Of a stretch of 64,000 nt of DNA, positions 34,714 to 43,813 are shown piece by piece (the first letter of the stretch is position 1; the number at the start of each line of letters is the position of its first letter). The DNA comes from an uncultured Pelagibacteraceae bacterium (lineage in GTDB: Bacteria > Pseudomonadota > Alphaproteobacteria > Pelagibacterales > Pelagibacteraceae), in contig CACIZC010000002.1 of NCBI GenBank assembly GCA_902591045.1, forward strand, positions 1 to 64,000, read 5' to 3'. The notes beneath the pieces were generated by a model that saw only the letters and a list, made by a program, of their open reading frames with translations, did not search any database and had not been told where the DNA came from. The position numbers and the translations under genes were made by a program.

Positions 34714-35718
34714 CTAGATAAGTTTAGAAATTTGAATAGAGGTATCGCACATTCTATTAGAAAAACCCCATTCATTATCATACCAAGATAAAACTCTACT
34801 AAATTTACCTTTGATAACCTGGGTTTGTGTAGCGTCAAATATGGAGCTGTGTGAATCGTGATTAAAATCTTTTGATACTAAAGGCTGTTTATTAATTCCA
34901 AGAATACCTTTTAATTCTCCCTGTGCTGCTTTGGTCATGGCATCATTAATTGTATCAGCTGTAACATCTTTTTTTGTAACTAAAGTAAAATCAATAAGTG
35001 AAACATTTGGTGTTGGAACTCTTATGGCTGTTCCATCTAATTTACCTTTTAAACTTGGCAACACTAAGCTCATAGCTTTTGCTGCACCAGTAGAAGTTGG
35101 AATCATTGCTCCTTCCGTTGATCTTGCTCTTCTTAAATCTTTATGAAGAGTATCAAGAAGTTTTTGATCACCAGTATAGCTATGAATGGTAGTCATATAA
35201 CCATATTCAATTCCAAAATTGTTTTCTAAAACCATTGCAACAGGAGCCAAGCAATTTGTTGTGCATGATCCATTGGAAATAACATTATGTTCCTTTTTAA
35301 GGTCCTTGCTGTTAACGCCTTGAACAATGGTAAAATCTACATCTTTAGCAGGAGCAGATACAATTACTTTTTTTGCTCCAGCTTTTAAATGTTTTCCCGC
35401 AGTTTCTTTATTTAAAAATAACCCTGTACATTCTAAAACAACATCGGCTCCTACTTTTCCCCAAGGTAAATTAGCAGGATCTCTTTCTGCAAAAACTTTA
35501 ATATTTTGATTTAAAATCTTAAACCCATCTTTTGATGTGCTAACGTCATGTGGCAAAGTTCCATGAGTACTATCATATTTTATTAAATGAGCATTTGTTT
35601 CAATTGAACCAAGATCGTTAATGCCAACAACTTGTATTTTATCTTTGTAATTTTCTAATAAGGCTCTTAATATGAGTCTTCCAATTCTACCAAATCCGTT
35701 AATTCCAATTTTTACCAT
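34714..35718 (-). CDS. gapA: Glyceraldehyde-3-phosphate dehydrogenase, type I
   Basis: 334 aa. NAD-binding start KIGINGFGRIGRLILRA, catalytic SNGSCTTNCLAP (Cys about 153), TTIHSYTGDQKLLD (catalytic His), RRARSTEGAMIPTSTGAAKAM and C-terminal SWYDNEWGFSNRM. Oxidises GAP to 1,3-bisphosphoglycerate. It lies 5 bp after the last glycerol-transporter gene, so it is probably in the same transcript, linking glycerol entry to lower glycolysis (inference). Confidence 0.97.
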   Translation of the reverse strand: MVKIGINGFGRIGRLILRALLENYKDKIQVVGINDLGSIETNAHLIKYDSTHGTLPHDVSTSKDGFKILNQNIKVFAERDPANLPWGKVGADVVLECTGLFLNKETAGKHLKAGAKKVIVSAPAKDVDFTIVQGVNSKDLKKEHNVISNGSCTTNCLAPVAMVLENNFGIEYGYMTTIHSYTGDQKLLDTLHKDLRRARSTEGAMIPTSTGAAKAMSLVLPSLKGKLDGTAIRVPTPNVSLIDFTLVTKKDVTADTINDAMTKAAQGELKGILGINKQPLVSKDFNHDSHSSIFDATQTQVIKGKFSRVLSWYDNEWGFSNRMCDTSIQISKLI

Positions 35719-35723
35719 AGGAT

Positions 35724-36077
35724 TTATACGTATTTAAATACAACAATAAAATAAGCAATGCAAATAATTGTGGCTATCCACAAGAGACTTCCAACTAGCC
35801 CTAGCCATGCTAAATGAATGAATGCGCTTCCAAGTAATGATACAAATAATCTATCTCCCCTCGTAGTATCCAAACCTAAAATACCTCTTCTGGGAGATCC
35901 TCCAGGAACTTTTTTTTCCCAAAGGAGCATAACTGTTATACATATTGCAATGAATATAAAAAAAGCAGCGGTTTGCCAAGTCCAAGCCATCCATGAAAAA
36001 AAATCAAAATCAAAAAAGCCTTTGTCTTTTGCTTTTCCAACTTCACCCCATGTAGCGGCGTACAATTTTGTAAACAT
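35724..36077 (-). CDS. glpU: Small membrane protein DUF2160, glycerol-transporter associated
   Basis: 117 aa with three hydrophobic segments (about 30-52, 78-95, 98-115). WMAWTWQTAAFF, RRGILGLDTTRGDRLF and HLAWLGLVGSLLW are typical of DUF2160. In Rhizobium-type glpSTPQUV loci this small protein accompanies the glycerol ABC permeases; its role is not understood. It overlaps the stop of glpQ and precedes gapA by 5 bp. Confidence 0.82.
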   Translation of the reverse strand: MFTKLYAATWGEVGKAKDKGFFDFDFFSWMAWTWQTAAFFIFIAICITVMLLWEKKVPGGSPRRGILGLDTTRGDRLFVSLLGSAFIHLAWLGLVGSLLWIATIICIAYFIVVFKYV

Positions 36078-36877
36078 TAGACTCTCCCCATTGCAAAACC
36101 TTTGGCAATATAATTTTTAACAAAATAAATTACAATTGCCCCAGGAATAATTGTTAAAGTACCAGCTGCTGCTAATAATCCAAGTTCATATCCTGAAGTA
36201 CTTGCTGTACGAGTCATTGTTGCTGCTATAGGTTTAGCTGCTGTAGCAGTCAATGTTTTGGCCAATAAAAGCTCTACCCAAGAAAACATAAAACAGAAAA
36301 ACATTGTTATTCCTATTCCTGCAGCGATTGTAGGAACAAAAATTTTAAAAAAGAATCTTCCAAATGAATAACCATCTACATAAGCTGTTTCATCTAATTC
36401 TTTTGGAACAGCAGACATAAATCCCTCTAATATCCAAACAGCTAATGGAATATTAAATAGACAGTGCGATAGTGCAACTGCTATGTGTGTGTCAAATAAG
36501 TTGACAGAGGAATAAAACTGAAAAAATGGTAAAGCAAAAACTGCAGGTGGAGCCATTCTGTTAGTCAATAACCAAAAGAATAAATGTTTATCTCCTAAAA
36601 ATTTATAACGAGAAAATGCATAAGCAGCAGGTAAAGCTGCGGCTACAGACAAAATAGTATTAAAAACTGTATATGTAATTGAGTTAACATATCCCATATA
36701 CCAAGTGCTATCTGTAAATATTTTTACATAATTTTCAGTAGTAAATTTCTGCGGCCATAATGAATATGTATTTATAATTTCAGTTGTTGTTTTAAACGAC
36801 ATATTTATAAGCCAATAAATTGGTAACATTAAAAAAACAATGTACAATGTAGGAACTAACCACTTATATTTTTTCAT
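36077..36877 (-). CDS. glpQ: Glycerol ABC transporter, permease
   Basis: 266-aa MalG-type inner-membrane permease with about six helices. The ATPase-contact loop is DETAYVDGYSFGRFFFKIFVPTIAAG (about 172-197). The order glpS-T-P-Q-U after the binding protein matches the rhizobial glycerol transporter. Four-base overlap with glpP on one side and one-base overlap with the DUF2160 gene on the other. Confidence 0.88.
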   Translation of the reverse strand: MKKYKWLVPTLYIVFLMLPIYWLINMSFKTTTEIINTYSLWPQKFTTENYVKIFTDSTWYMGYVNSITYTVFNTILSVAAALPAAYAFSRYKFLGDKHLFFWLLTNRMAPPAVFALPFFQFYSSVNLFDTHIAVALSHCLFNIPLAVWILEGFMSAVPKELDETAYVDGYSFGRFFFKIFVPTIAAGIGITMFFCFMFSWVELLLAKTLTATAAKPIAATMTRTASTSGYELGLLAAAGTLTIIPGAIVIYFVKNYIAKGFAMGRV

Positions 36878-37740
36878 GATTGCGCCTCATTTTTCATCAT
36901 CAAATTATAAAAAACCCAACATACCAAAAGAACAATGAAGAAATAAATTAATGACATTGCTGCAGCAGGCCCTAAATCAAATTGTCCTAAGGCCATTTTT
37001 ACCAAATCGATTGATAGGAATGCTGTAGTGTTCCCCGGGCCTCCACCTGTTAAAACAAATGGTTCTGTGTAAATCATAAAACTGTCCATAAATCTCAAAA
37101 GAATAGCCAGTGTTAAAACTTTTTTCATTTTTGGTAATTCTATATATCTAAAAGTGGCCCATCTACTTGCTCCATCAATTTCTGCTGCTTGATAATAAGC
37201 GGGTTGAATTGAATTAAGTCCAGCATAAGATAAGAGCACCACTAATGAAGTCCAATGCCAAACATCCATCAAAATTGTTGTAAACCAGGCATCACCAGGT
37301 TGTTGCGTAAAATTATAATCGAAACCTATAGCATTGAGTGTGTAACCAAGAAAACCGATATCCGGTAAAGCAAAAATATTCCACATTGCTCCAACAACGT
37401 TCCATGGAATAAGAAGTGGCATCGACATTAAAATTAAACAAACTGGAACACCCCAACCTTTTTTTGGCATTGTTAAAGCTATTCCAATACCTAGTGGGAT
37501 TTGAATTAAAAGTATAATAAAAGTAAATGCTATTTGCCGACCCAAAGCAGCATGAAATCTTTCTGATAATAAGATTTGTTTAAACCACCTAGTTCCTTCC
37601 CATGCAAATACGTTATTTCCAAATGTTTCCTGAAAAGAATAATTTACTACTGTCATTAATGGTATAGCGGCATTAAATGCTACAAGAACAAATACAGGAA
37701 TTACAAATAACCAGGCTTTTTGATTTATAGTTTTGTTCAT
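36874..37740 (-). CDS. glpP: Glycerol ABC transporter, permease
   Basis: 288-aa MalF-type inner-membrane permease. The ATPase-contact loop is QAAEIDGASRWATFRYIELPKMKKV (about 185-209). LTGGGPGNTTAFLSIDLV near the C-terminus is typical of carbohydrate/polyol permeases. The ATG shares its final base with the glpT stop; the stop overlaps glpQ (ATGA). Confidence 0.9.
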   Translation of the reverse strand: MNKTINQKAWLFVIPVFVLVAFNAAIPLMTVVNYSFQETFGNNVFAWEGTRWFKQILLSERFHAALGRQIAFTFIILLIQIPLGIGIALTMPKKGWGVPVCLILMSMPLLIPWNVVGAMWNIFALPDIGFLGYTLNAIGFDYNFTQQPGDAWFTTILMDVWHWTSLVVLLSYAGLNSIQPAYYQAAEIDGASRWATFRYIELPKMKKVLTLAILLRFMDSFMIYTEPFVLTGGGPGNTTAFLSIDLVKMALGQFDLGPAAAMSLIYFFIVLLVCWVFYNLMMKNEAQS

Positions 37741-38804
37741 TATTCTATTATCCAGTTATCACCATAGATATATGTAAATTTTTTATTAAAAGTTACATGT
37801 GTACTTCCGCTTGGAATTTCAGTTGATGCATTTGATAAAATCTTAATTTTTCCACCAGTACATTCAGTGTCAATGATTTTATGTCTTCCGGTATTACTTA
37901 CTCTTTTAATTTTCACCGGGATTCCTTCTTTTGAAAAATTAATAAATTCTGGCCTTATGCCTATTTGAGTTTTGCTAAAATTTGATTTTTTAATAGAATT
38001 ATGACTTGAAATTTTTTGACCACCAAAATTAACTTCACCATTTTTTATTTCACATGGAAGAATATTCATTCCTGGAGAACCAATAAAATGACCTACAAAA
38101 GTGTGTTTTGGTTTTTCAAAGAGTTCAACTGGCGTACCCGTTTGTACAATTTGTCCTTCGTGCATAACAACAACTTGATCAGCAAAAGTTAAGGCTTCTG
38201 TTTGATCGTGTGTTACATAAATCATTGTACGGTTAATTTTTTGGTGTAATTCTTTCAATTTAGATCTTAAAACCCATTTTAGGTGCGGATCAATAACAGT
38301 TAATGGTTCATCAAACATAATTACGTTTACGTCTGATCTAACAAGTCCTCTGCCTAAAGAAATTTTTTGCTTACCATCAGCTGTTAAACCTGAAGCTCTA
38401 TTTTTTAAGGTTGATGTTAATTCTAACATTTCAGCAATTTCTTTAACTTTAGATGCTATCTCTCCATCAGAAAGACCTCTGTTTTTTAAGGGAAATGCTA
38501 AGTTGTCATAAACAGACATTGTGTCGTAAATTACTGGAAACTGAAATATCTGGGCAATATCTCTTTCAACTGGATTAAGTGTTGTTACATCCTTGTCGTC
38601 AAACAAAACATTGCCTTTAGTTGGTTTTAATAAACCTGAAACTATATTTAATAGTGTGGTCTTACCACAACCTGATGGACCAAGAAGCGCGTATGCTCCA
38701 CTATCTTTCCAATCAATACTAATATCTCTGAGAGCCCAGTCTGCATTGTTATTTTGTTTTTCTAAATAACTATGACTTAAATTTTTTAATGTAATTTTAG
38801 CCAT
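37740..38804 (-). CDS. glpT: Glycerol ABC transporter, second ATPase
   Basis: 354 aa. Walker A GPSGCGKTT, Q-loop IFQFPVIYDTMSV. The signature is degenerate: ASGLTADGKQKISLGRGL replaces LSGGQ. Walker B is VIMFDEPLTVIDP and H-loop VTHDQTEA; a TOBE domain follows. Having two different ATPases is a mark of glpST-type systems. The start overlaps the glpS stop by 8 bp. Confidence 0.88.
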   Translation of the reverse strand: MAKITLKNLSHSYLEKQNNNADWALRDISIDWKDSGAYALLGPSGCGKTTLLNIVSGLLKPTKGNVLFDDKDVTTLNPVERDIAQIFQFPVIYDTMSVYDNLAFPLKNRGLSDGEIASKVKEIAEMLELTSTLKNRASGLTADGKQKISLGRGLVRSDVNVIMFDEPLTVIDPHLKWVLRSKLKELHQKINRTMIYVTHDQTEALTFADQVVVMHEGQIVQTGTPVELFEKPKHTFVGHFIGSPGMNILPCEIKNGEVNFGGQKISSHNSIKKSNFSKTQIGIRPEFINFSKEGIPVKIKRVSNTGRHKIIDTECTGGKIKILSNASTEIPSGSTHVTFNKKFTYIYGDNWIIE

Positions 38805-39861
38805 TGTTTACCAACCTGTTATTTTGATCAAAATATAAAAATTCATCTGTATTCATATAAAGTTTTGTATTTTCACCAACATTTTTTTGTTGAATACCGT
38901 TAGATAAAGATACCCAATTTAAATTACCGTTTGTAAAATGTATTAAACTTTCTGAACCACTTAATTCTGAGATCTGCACCTTGCCATTTATCTCAACAGA
39001 ATTATTTCCTTCTTTGTATGTCGTAATATTATGTGGTCTTATACCTATTTTATAAATTCCATCTTTAATTTTAGTAGATGGTTTCCATTGGACGCTATTG
39101 TCATTTAATTTACAAATGTCTCCACTTTTTTTAACCTCGGCTATATTCATTGGGGGGTCACTAAAAACTTTAGCAGATATAAGATTATCTGGTTTATTAT
39201 AAACTTCTAAGGTTTTTCCGTATTGTATGACTTTTCCCTCTAATAATGTCGCTGTATTTCCCCCAATCATTAAAGCATCGGAAGGTTCTGTGGTTGCATA
39301 CACAACTATACAATCTCTATCTTCAAATAATTTTGGTAATTCTTCCCTTAATTCTTCTCTCAATTTAAAATCCAAATTTGCTAATGGTTCATCTAATAAA
39401 ATTAAATCAGAATCTTTAACTAAAGCTCTTGCTAATGCAGTTCTTTGTTGTTGACCTCCTGATAATTCATCAGGTTTTTTATTCAACATTGCTGATAATT
39501 TTAATAGTTCAGCAACTTTTCCAACTCTTTGTTTAATTTCGTCCGTTTTAACACCTGTAATCATTAGTGGTGATGCTATATTTTCGAATACTGTATAATT
39601 TGGATAATTAATAAATTGTTGGTAAACCATTGAGCAGTTTCTGCTTTGAACTTTCTTTCCTGTTACATTTTTCTGATTGAACCAAATTTGACCTGAGGTT
39701 GGTTTATCTAAACCGGCCATAATTTGCATCAATGTTGTTTTACCTGCTAATGTAGAACCCAAAAGCACATTTATAGTATTTTTTTCTAATTTAAGATTAG
39801 TAGGATAAATATGAGTGTCTATTCCAATTTTCTTTTCTATATTTTTTAATTCAAGACTCAT
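38797..39861 (-). CDS. glpS: Glycerol ABC transporter, first ATPase
   Basis: 354 aa from the ATG at 39861 (MSLELKNIEKKIG); the longer ORF-track version would run through a terminator hairpin and is rejected. Walker A is LGSTLAGKTT (G-x-T-L-A-GKT, unusual), Q-loop VYQQFINYPNYTV, signature [13 protein letters not shown], Walker B LILLDEPLANLD. The H-loop position reads YATTEPSDAL, so the usual catalytic His is replaced. With GlpT's altered signature this suggests an asymmetric heterodimer in which one site hydrolyses ATP (inference). Confidence 0.88.
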   Translation of the reverse strand: MSLELKNIEKKIGIDTHIYPTNLKLEKNTINVLLGSTLAGKTTLMQIMAGLDKPTSGQIWFNQKNVTGKKVQSRNCSMVYQQFINYPNYTVFENIASPLMITGVKTDEIKQRVGKVAELLKLSAMLNKKPDELSGGQQQRTALARALVKDSDLILLDEPLANLDFKLREELREELPKLFEDRDCIVVYATTEPSDALMIGGNTATLLEGKVIQYGKTLEVYNKPDNLISAKVFSDPPMNIAEVKKSGDICKLNDNSVQWKPSTKIKDGIYKIGIRPHNITTYKEGNNSVEINGKVQISELSGSESLIHFTNGNLNWVSLSNGIQQKNVGENTKLYMNTDEFLYFDQNNRLVNNG

Positions 39862-39879
39862 AAATAAAAATTTAGTTTT

Positions 39880-39908
39880 AAAAAAAGGGGGCAGCAAGTG
39901 CCCCCTTT
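39880..39908 (-). terminator. Intrinsic terminator between glpV and glpS
   Basis: On the minus strand AAAGGGGGCA pairs with TGCCCCCTTT (10-bp stem, 5-nt loop CTTGC) and a 7-U tract follows, directly after the binding-protein gene. Confidence 0.88.
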
Positions 39909-39928
39909 AAATTTAGATTAACCTCTAT

Positions 39929-41644
39929 CTATTTCCAAGCTCTTGCGTATGGAATAGTTTTTCCTTGAGGTTTCTCATCTCGTTTAGCCTTAGGTGAACC
40001 TTTTTTATTCAACCAATAAGAAGCTTCTCTTGGTTTATTAAGTCTAGGTCCACATCCACCGTAAGCGTTACTACCTTTATCAGCAGCTTCCATACGTGAC
40101 ATAACTAAGTCCATCTCTTCTGCGAGACGATCCATAGCTTGTTGTGGAGTAAACGCACCTGAGTTTACATCTCCAATTTGTTGCCACCAGATTTGTGCAA
40201 GTTTCGGATAATCCGGAACGTTGATACCTGTTGGTGACCAAATATTTCTGTTGTTAGATCTATAGAACTCTACAAGTCCACCTAATGCATCAGCTCTTTC
40301 TGTGAAAGATTTATGATCGATAGAACTATCTCTAATGATAGTTAAACCAACGTGACTTTTCTTAAGATCAACTGTTTTTGATACAACGAATTGAGCGTAT
40401 AACCATGCAGCTTTTCTATTTTTAACTGGTGTAGACTTAAATAAAGTCCAAGATCCAGCATCTTGATATCCAAGCTTCATGCCTTCTTCCCAATAAGGTC
40501 CTTTTGGTGATGGACCCATTCTCCATAACGGCTTTCCGTCAGCATCAACAACTTTATTGTTAGGATTTTTTCCTACTAAAGAAGCCGTGAACGCTGTGTA
40601 CCAGAAAATTTGCTGAGCAACGTTTCCAGAAGATAAAGACGGTAGAGACTGATAGAAGTCCATAGCCGCAGCACCTGGAGGTGCATAGTTTCTTAACCAT
40701 TCATCCCATTTTCTAATTGCGTATACAGCAGCAGGACCATTAGCAGCTCCACCTCTTGTTACAGAAGCTCCAACCGGGTTACAAGAACCTTTTTCCATTC
40801 TTATTCCCCATTCGTCCACTGGTACTCCATTAGGTTTTCCAACATCACCTGCTCCAGCCATTGATAACCAAGCATCAGTCATTCTCCAACCTAAGTCAGG
40901 AGCTCTTTTGCCGTAGTCCATGTGACCATAAATTTGAACACCGTCTATTGTTTTCACATCTTCTGAGAAGTATTTAGCGATGTCTTCATAAGCAGACCAA
41001 TTTAAAGGAACACCTAAATCGTATCCGTATTTATCTTTAAAACCTTTTTTGATTTCAGGTCTGTCAAACCAATCTTTTCTAAACCAATAAAGGTTAGCAA
41101 ATTGTTGGTCAGGCATTTGATATAAGTCGCCATCTGGACCTGTAGTAAACTGCTTACCAATGAAATCATTTAGGTCCAAAGTCGGTAGAGTAACATCTTT
41201 ACCTTCTCCAGCCATCCATTTCGTTAGATTAACAGCTTGTTGCATTCTAGCGTGAGTACCAATCAAATCTGAGTCATTGATGTACGCATCGTAAATACTT
41301 ACGTTAGTTTGCATTTGTGTTTGAACAGCCATTACCACATCACCTTCGCCAAGCAATTGATGATTTACTTTAATTCCAGTAATTTCTTCAAAAGCCTTGG
41401 TTAAAACTTTAGACTCATACTCGTGAGTAGGAATAGTTTCAGATAATACTTTGATAGACATTCCCTTGAATGGCTTCGCAGCATCTTGGAACCATTTTAA
41501 TTCTTTAATTCTCTCTTTTTCAGAAAGAGTTGAAAGACTAAATTCCCCTTTCGCCCATTTGCTTATTGCGTCTGAATAAGCAGATGTCGAAACTAAAGTG
41601 AAAGCAACAGCAACAGCTATTATAGTTTTCAATGTTTTAAACAT
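39929..41644 (-). CDS. glpV: Glycerol ABC transporter, periplasmic binding protein
   Basis: 571 aa, unusually large for a binding protein but normal for GlpV. Signal peptide ends near SAYS (about 24). Mature part: LKWFQDAAKPFKGMSIKVLSE, NHQLLGEGDVVMAVQTQMQ and the C-terminal NAYGGCGPRLNKPREASYW. GGGAGG precedes the ATG by five bases, a strong ribosome-binding site. It captures glycerol in the periplasm (assignment by operon order and family). A promoter and dyad lie in the 87-bp gap before it. Confidence 0.88.
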   Translation of the reverse strand: MFKTLKTIIAVAVAFTLVSTSAYSDAISKWAKGEFSLSTLSEKERIKELKWFQDAAKPFKGMSIKVLSETIPTHEYESKVLTKAFEEITGIKVNHQLLGEGDVVMAVQTQMQTNVSIYDAYINDSDLIGTHARMQQAVNLTKWMAGEGKDVTLPTLDLNDFIGKQFTTGPDGDLYQMPDQQFANLYWFRKDWFDRPEIKKGFKDKYGYDLGVPLNWSAYEDIAKYFSEDVKTIDGVQIYGHMDYGKRAPDLGWRMTDAWLSMAGAGDVGKPNGVPVDEWGIRMEKGSCNPVGASVTRGGAANGPAAVYAIRKWDEWLRNYAPPGAAAMDFYQSLPSLSSGNVAQQIFWYTAFTASLVGKNPNNKVVDADGKPLWRMGPSPKGPYWEEGMKLGYQDAGSWTLFKSTPVKNRKAAWLYAQFVVSKTVDLKKSHVGLTIIRDSSIDHKSFTERADALGGLVEFYRSNNRNIWSPTGINVPDYPKLAQIWWQQIGDVNSGAFTPQQAMDRLAEEMDLVMSRMEAADKGSNAYGGCGPRLNKPREASYWLNKKGSPKAKRDEKPQGKTIPYARAWK

Positions 41645-41666
41645 TAATCCTCCCTGTTGTTTGTTA

Positions 41667-41721
41667 ATTATTTAATTGAAACAAAATACAATCAAGTTGT
41701 ACAGTTTTATTTAATACAACT
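41667..41721 (-). promoter_or_regulatory. glpV promoter and dyad
   Basis: TTGATT (41690-41695), 17-bp spacer and AATAAT (41667-41672) on the minus strand. Immediately upstream, touching the -35, is the inverted repeat AGTTGTA-N13-TACAACT (41695-41721) with half-site centres 20 bp apart, two helical turns. It could be a regulator site for glycerol-dependent control. Confidence 0.4.
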
Positions 41722-41731
41722 GAGAAGTGAT

Positions 41732-43216
41732 TTAATTTATCAGTGCTCTTTTTATTGCTTTTGACCAGCCATTAAGAAGTGTTTTTCTTGATTTTTTGTT
41801 CATTTTGGGCGAAAATTTTTTATCCAAATTCCAATTTTTAGAAATATCTTTTAACGATTTATAAGCACCAATTTTAAGTCCAGCCATAAAAGCTGCGCCT
41901 AATGCGGTGGTTTCGTGTACTTTGGGCCTTAATACTTTTACATTTACTACGTCAGATAAAAATTGGGTAAACCAATTATTCATGACCATGCCTCCGTCAA
42001 CTTTTACTATTTTTGGCCTTAACCCATCATGTTTCATTGCTTCAAACAAATCGTAAGTTTGATAGGCAACAGACTCTATAGTAGATCTAACAATTTCTTT
42101 TGGACCGGTATCTCTAGTTAGTCCACTTAAAACTCCTCTGGCATTTTGATTCCAATAAGGCGCACCCATCCCAGTAAAAGCTGGGACTAAATATACATCT
42201 TTATTATCTTTAAGAGATCTTAAAATTTTTTCTGTTTCACTTGCTTTTTTAAAAAATTTCATACGGTCTCTTAACCATTGAACGCCTGCTCCTGCAATAA
42301 ATATAGATCCTTCCATTGCATATGTAGTTTTTCCGTTAATCCTATAAGCTATTGTTGTTAAGAGTCTATTTTTTGAATAAATTTTCTTACTACCAGTATT
42401 TAATAAAATAAAAGCCCCAGTACCATAAGTGCTCTTAAGTGATCCTGGATCAAAGCAGCATTGTCCTATTGATGCCGATTGTTGATCGCCTACAACACCA
42501 GTAATTGGTATGGACTTGCCAGTTATTGATGGATGTGTATTTCCAAAATCATCAGCACAATTTTTTACTTCTGGTAAAATATGTTTTTGTATTTTAAGAA
42601 TTTTTAGAATTGTATCATCCCATTTATTCGTTGTAATATTATAAATCATTGTTCTACTAGCATTAGTAGCATCAGTAGCGTGAACTTTGCCTTTTGTTAA
42701 ACGCCAAATCAAAAAGGTATCAATAGTACCAAAGAGTAATTGTTTATTTTGCATTAATTTTCTTGCTTTTGGAACGTTATCTAAAATCCATTTTATTTTA
42801 GTTCCAGAAAAATAGGAATCTATAGGAAGTCCAGTCTTGTTAAAAATAATAGTTTCTTTATTTTGTTTTTTTAATTTTTTACAAAATTCTGCTTGTCTTC
42901 GGTCTTGCCATACAATAGCTCTATAAACAGTTTTTCCAGTTTTTTTATCCCATAAAACTGTTGTCTCCCTTTGATTTGTAATTCCTATCGATAAAATATT
43001 TCCTTTTAATTTTTTAGCTTTTTTTATTACATCTTTTAAAGTTTTTTTTGTTGTGCTCCAAATTTCTTCAGGATTATGTTCCACCCATCCACTTTTTGGA
43101 AAATATTGTGTAAATTCTTTTTGAGAGGAATAAATAAGTTTTCCTTTTAGATTAAATAAAATTACTCTGCTTGATGTGGTTCCTTGATCAATTGAAATAA
43201 TAAAATTCTTTTTCAT
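41732..43216 (-). CDS. glpK: Glycerol kinase
   Basis: 494 aa. FGGY-family kinase: N-terminal SIDQGTTSSRVILF (ATP site), GITNQRETTVLWDKKTG, GTIDTFLIWRLT, VVGDQQSASIGQ, the signature GMGAPYWNQNARGVLSGL and KVDGGMVMNNWFTQF. Phosphorylates imported glycerol to sn-glycerol-3-phosphate. It lies in the same direction between an exported SHOCT protein and glpV, so uptake and activation are linked. Confidence 0.96.
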   Translation of the reverse strand: MKKNFIISIDQGTTSSRVILFNLKGKLIYSSQKEFTQYFPKSGWVEHNPEEIWSTTKKTLKDVIKKAKKLKGNILSIGITNQRETTVLWDKKTGKTVYRAIVWQDRRQAEFCKKLKKQNKETIIFNKTGLPIDSYFSGTKIKWILDNVPKARKLMQNKQLLFGTIDTFLIWRLTKGKVHATDATNASRTMIYNITTNKWDDTILKILKIQKHILPEVKNCADDFGNTHPSITGKSIPITGVVGDQQSASIGQCCFDPGSLKSTYGTGAFILLNTGSKKIYSKNRLLTTIAYRINGKTTYAMEGSIFIAGAGVQWLRDRMKFFKKASETEKILRSLKDNKDVYLVPAFTGMGAPYWNQNARGVLSGLTRDTGPKEIVRSTIESVAYQTYDLFEAMKHDGLRPKIVKVDGGMVMNNWFTQFLSDVVNVKVLRPKVHETTALGAAFMAGLKIGAYKSLKDISKNWNLDKKFSPKMNKKSRKTLLNGWSKAIKRALIN

Positions 43217-43222
43217 TATTTA

Positions 43223-43813
43223 TTATTTTAAAATCTTATCCTTGGCTTTTTTATATTCTTTTTCTGTTAAAGCCCCAGATTTATATAGTTCATATAAATC
43301 TGTTAATTTTGTACTTATATCACTTTGATCTGGTTCTGGTGTGTTATTTTCTTTTTTTGATTTTTTTGAAATATAACCTTCTTTTTTAATTTTAGTTGTA
43401 TTTCCATAAAAACCTAATTCAGTTAATTTTTCTTTTATTTCACTTAAAGTCATGTCTGATCTAAATAACGCCTTTTTGCCACCAGGATTAATGCCATTCT
43501 GCCACTTAACTGTTTTTCTTAATGCAAATACTGAACATGGTTTTTTATAATATCGTTTACATTGTGTTAAGATTTCATGAGTTGGTACTGACCAACAGTT
43601 TGCTGCATTTCCTCCACACTCATACCAAAAAAGACGGTCTCCATCATTAGTTATTGCTGCCTTCATGATATTTTTTTTTTTTAGATATGTAGAAAACTGG
43701 TTCACACCCATATCGGTCATTTTTAATTCTCCCTTACCATATGATCCGGCATGTAAATTTGTAATGGTAAAACATGTTGTAAAAAAAAGTATTAGTATAA
43801 ATTTTCTAATCAT
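43223..43813 (-). CDS. Exported protein with C-terminal SHOCT domain
   Basis: 196 aa from the ATG at 43813, which overlaps the gpsA stop as ATGA; the ORF-track start five codons earlier is less likely. The N-terminus MIRKFILILFFTTCFTI is a signal peptide. The central part has cysteines in FWYECGGNAANCWSV, QCKRYYKKPCSVFAL and a WQNGINPGG stretch. The last ~28 residues (KLTDLYELYKSGALTEKEYKKAK) are a SHOCT motif. I do not recognise the central domain. Its place between gpsA and glpK is suggestive, but no function can be assigned. Confidence 0.75.
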   Translation of the reverse strand: MIRKFILILFFTTCFTITNLHAGSYGKGELKMTDMGVNQFSTYLKKKNIMKAAITNDGDRLFWYECGGNAANCWSVPTHEILTQCKRYYKKPCSVFALRKTVKWQNGINPGGKKALFRSDMTLSEIKEKLTELGFYGNTTKIKKEGYISKKSKKENNTPEPDQSDISTKLTDLYELYKSGALTEKEYKKAKDKILK

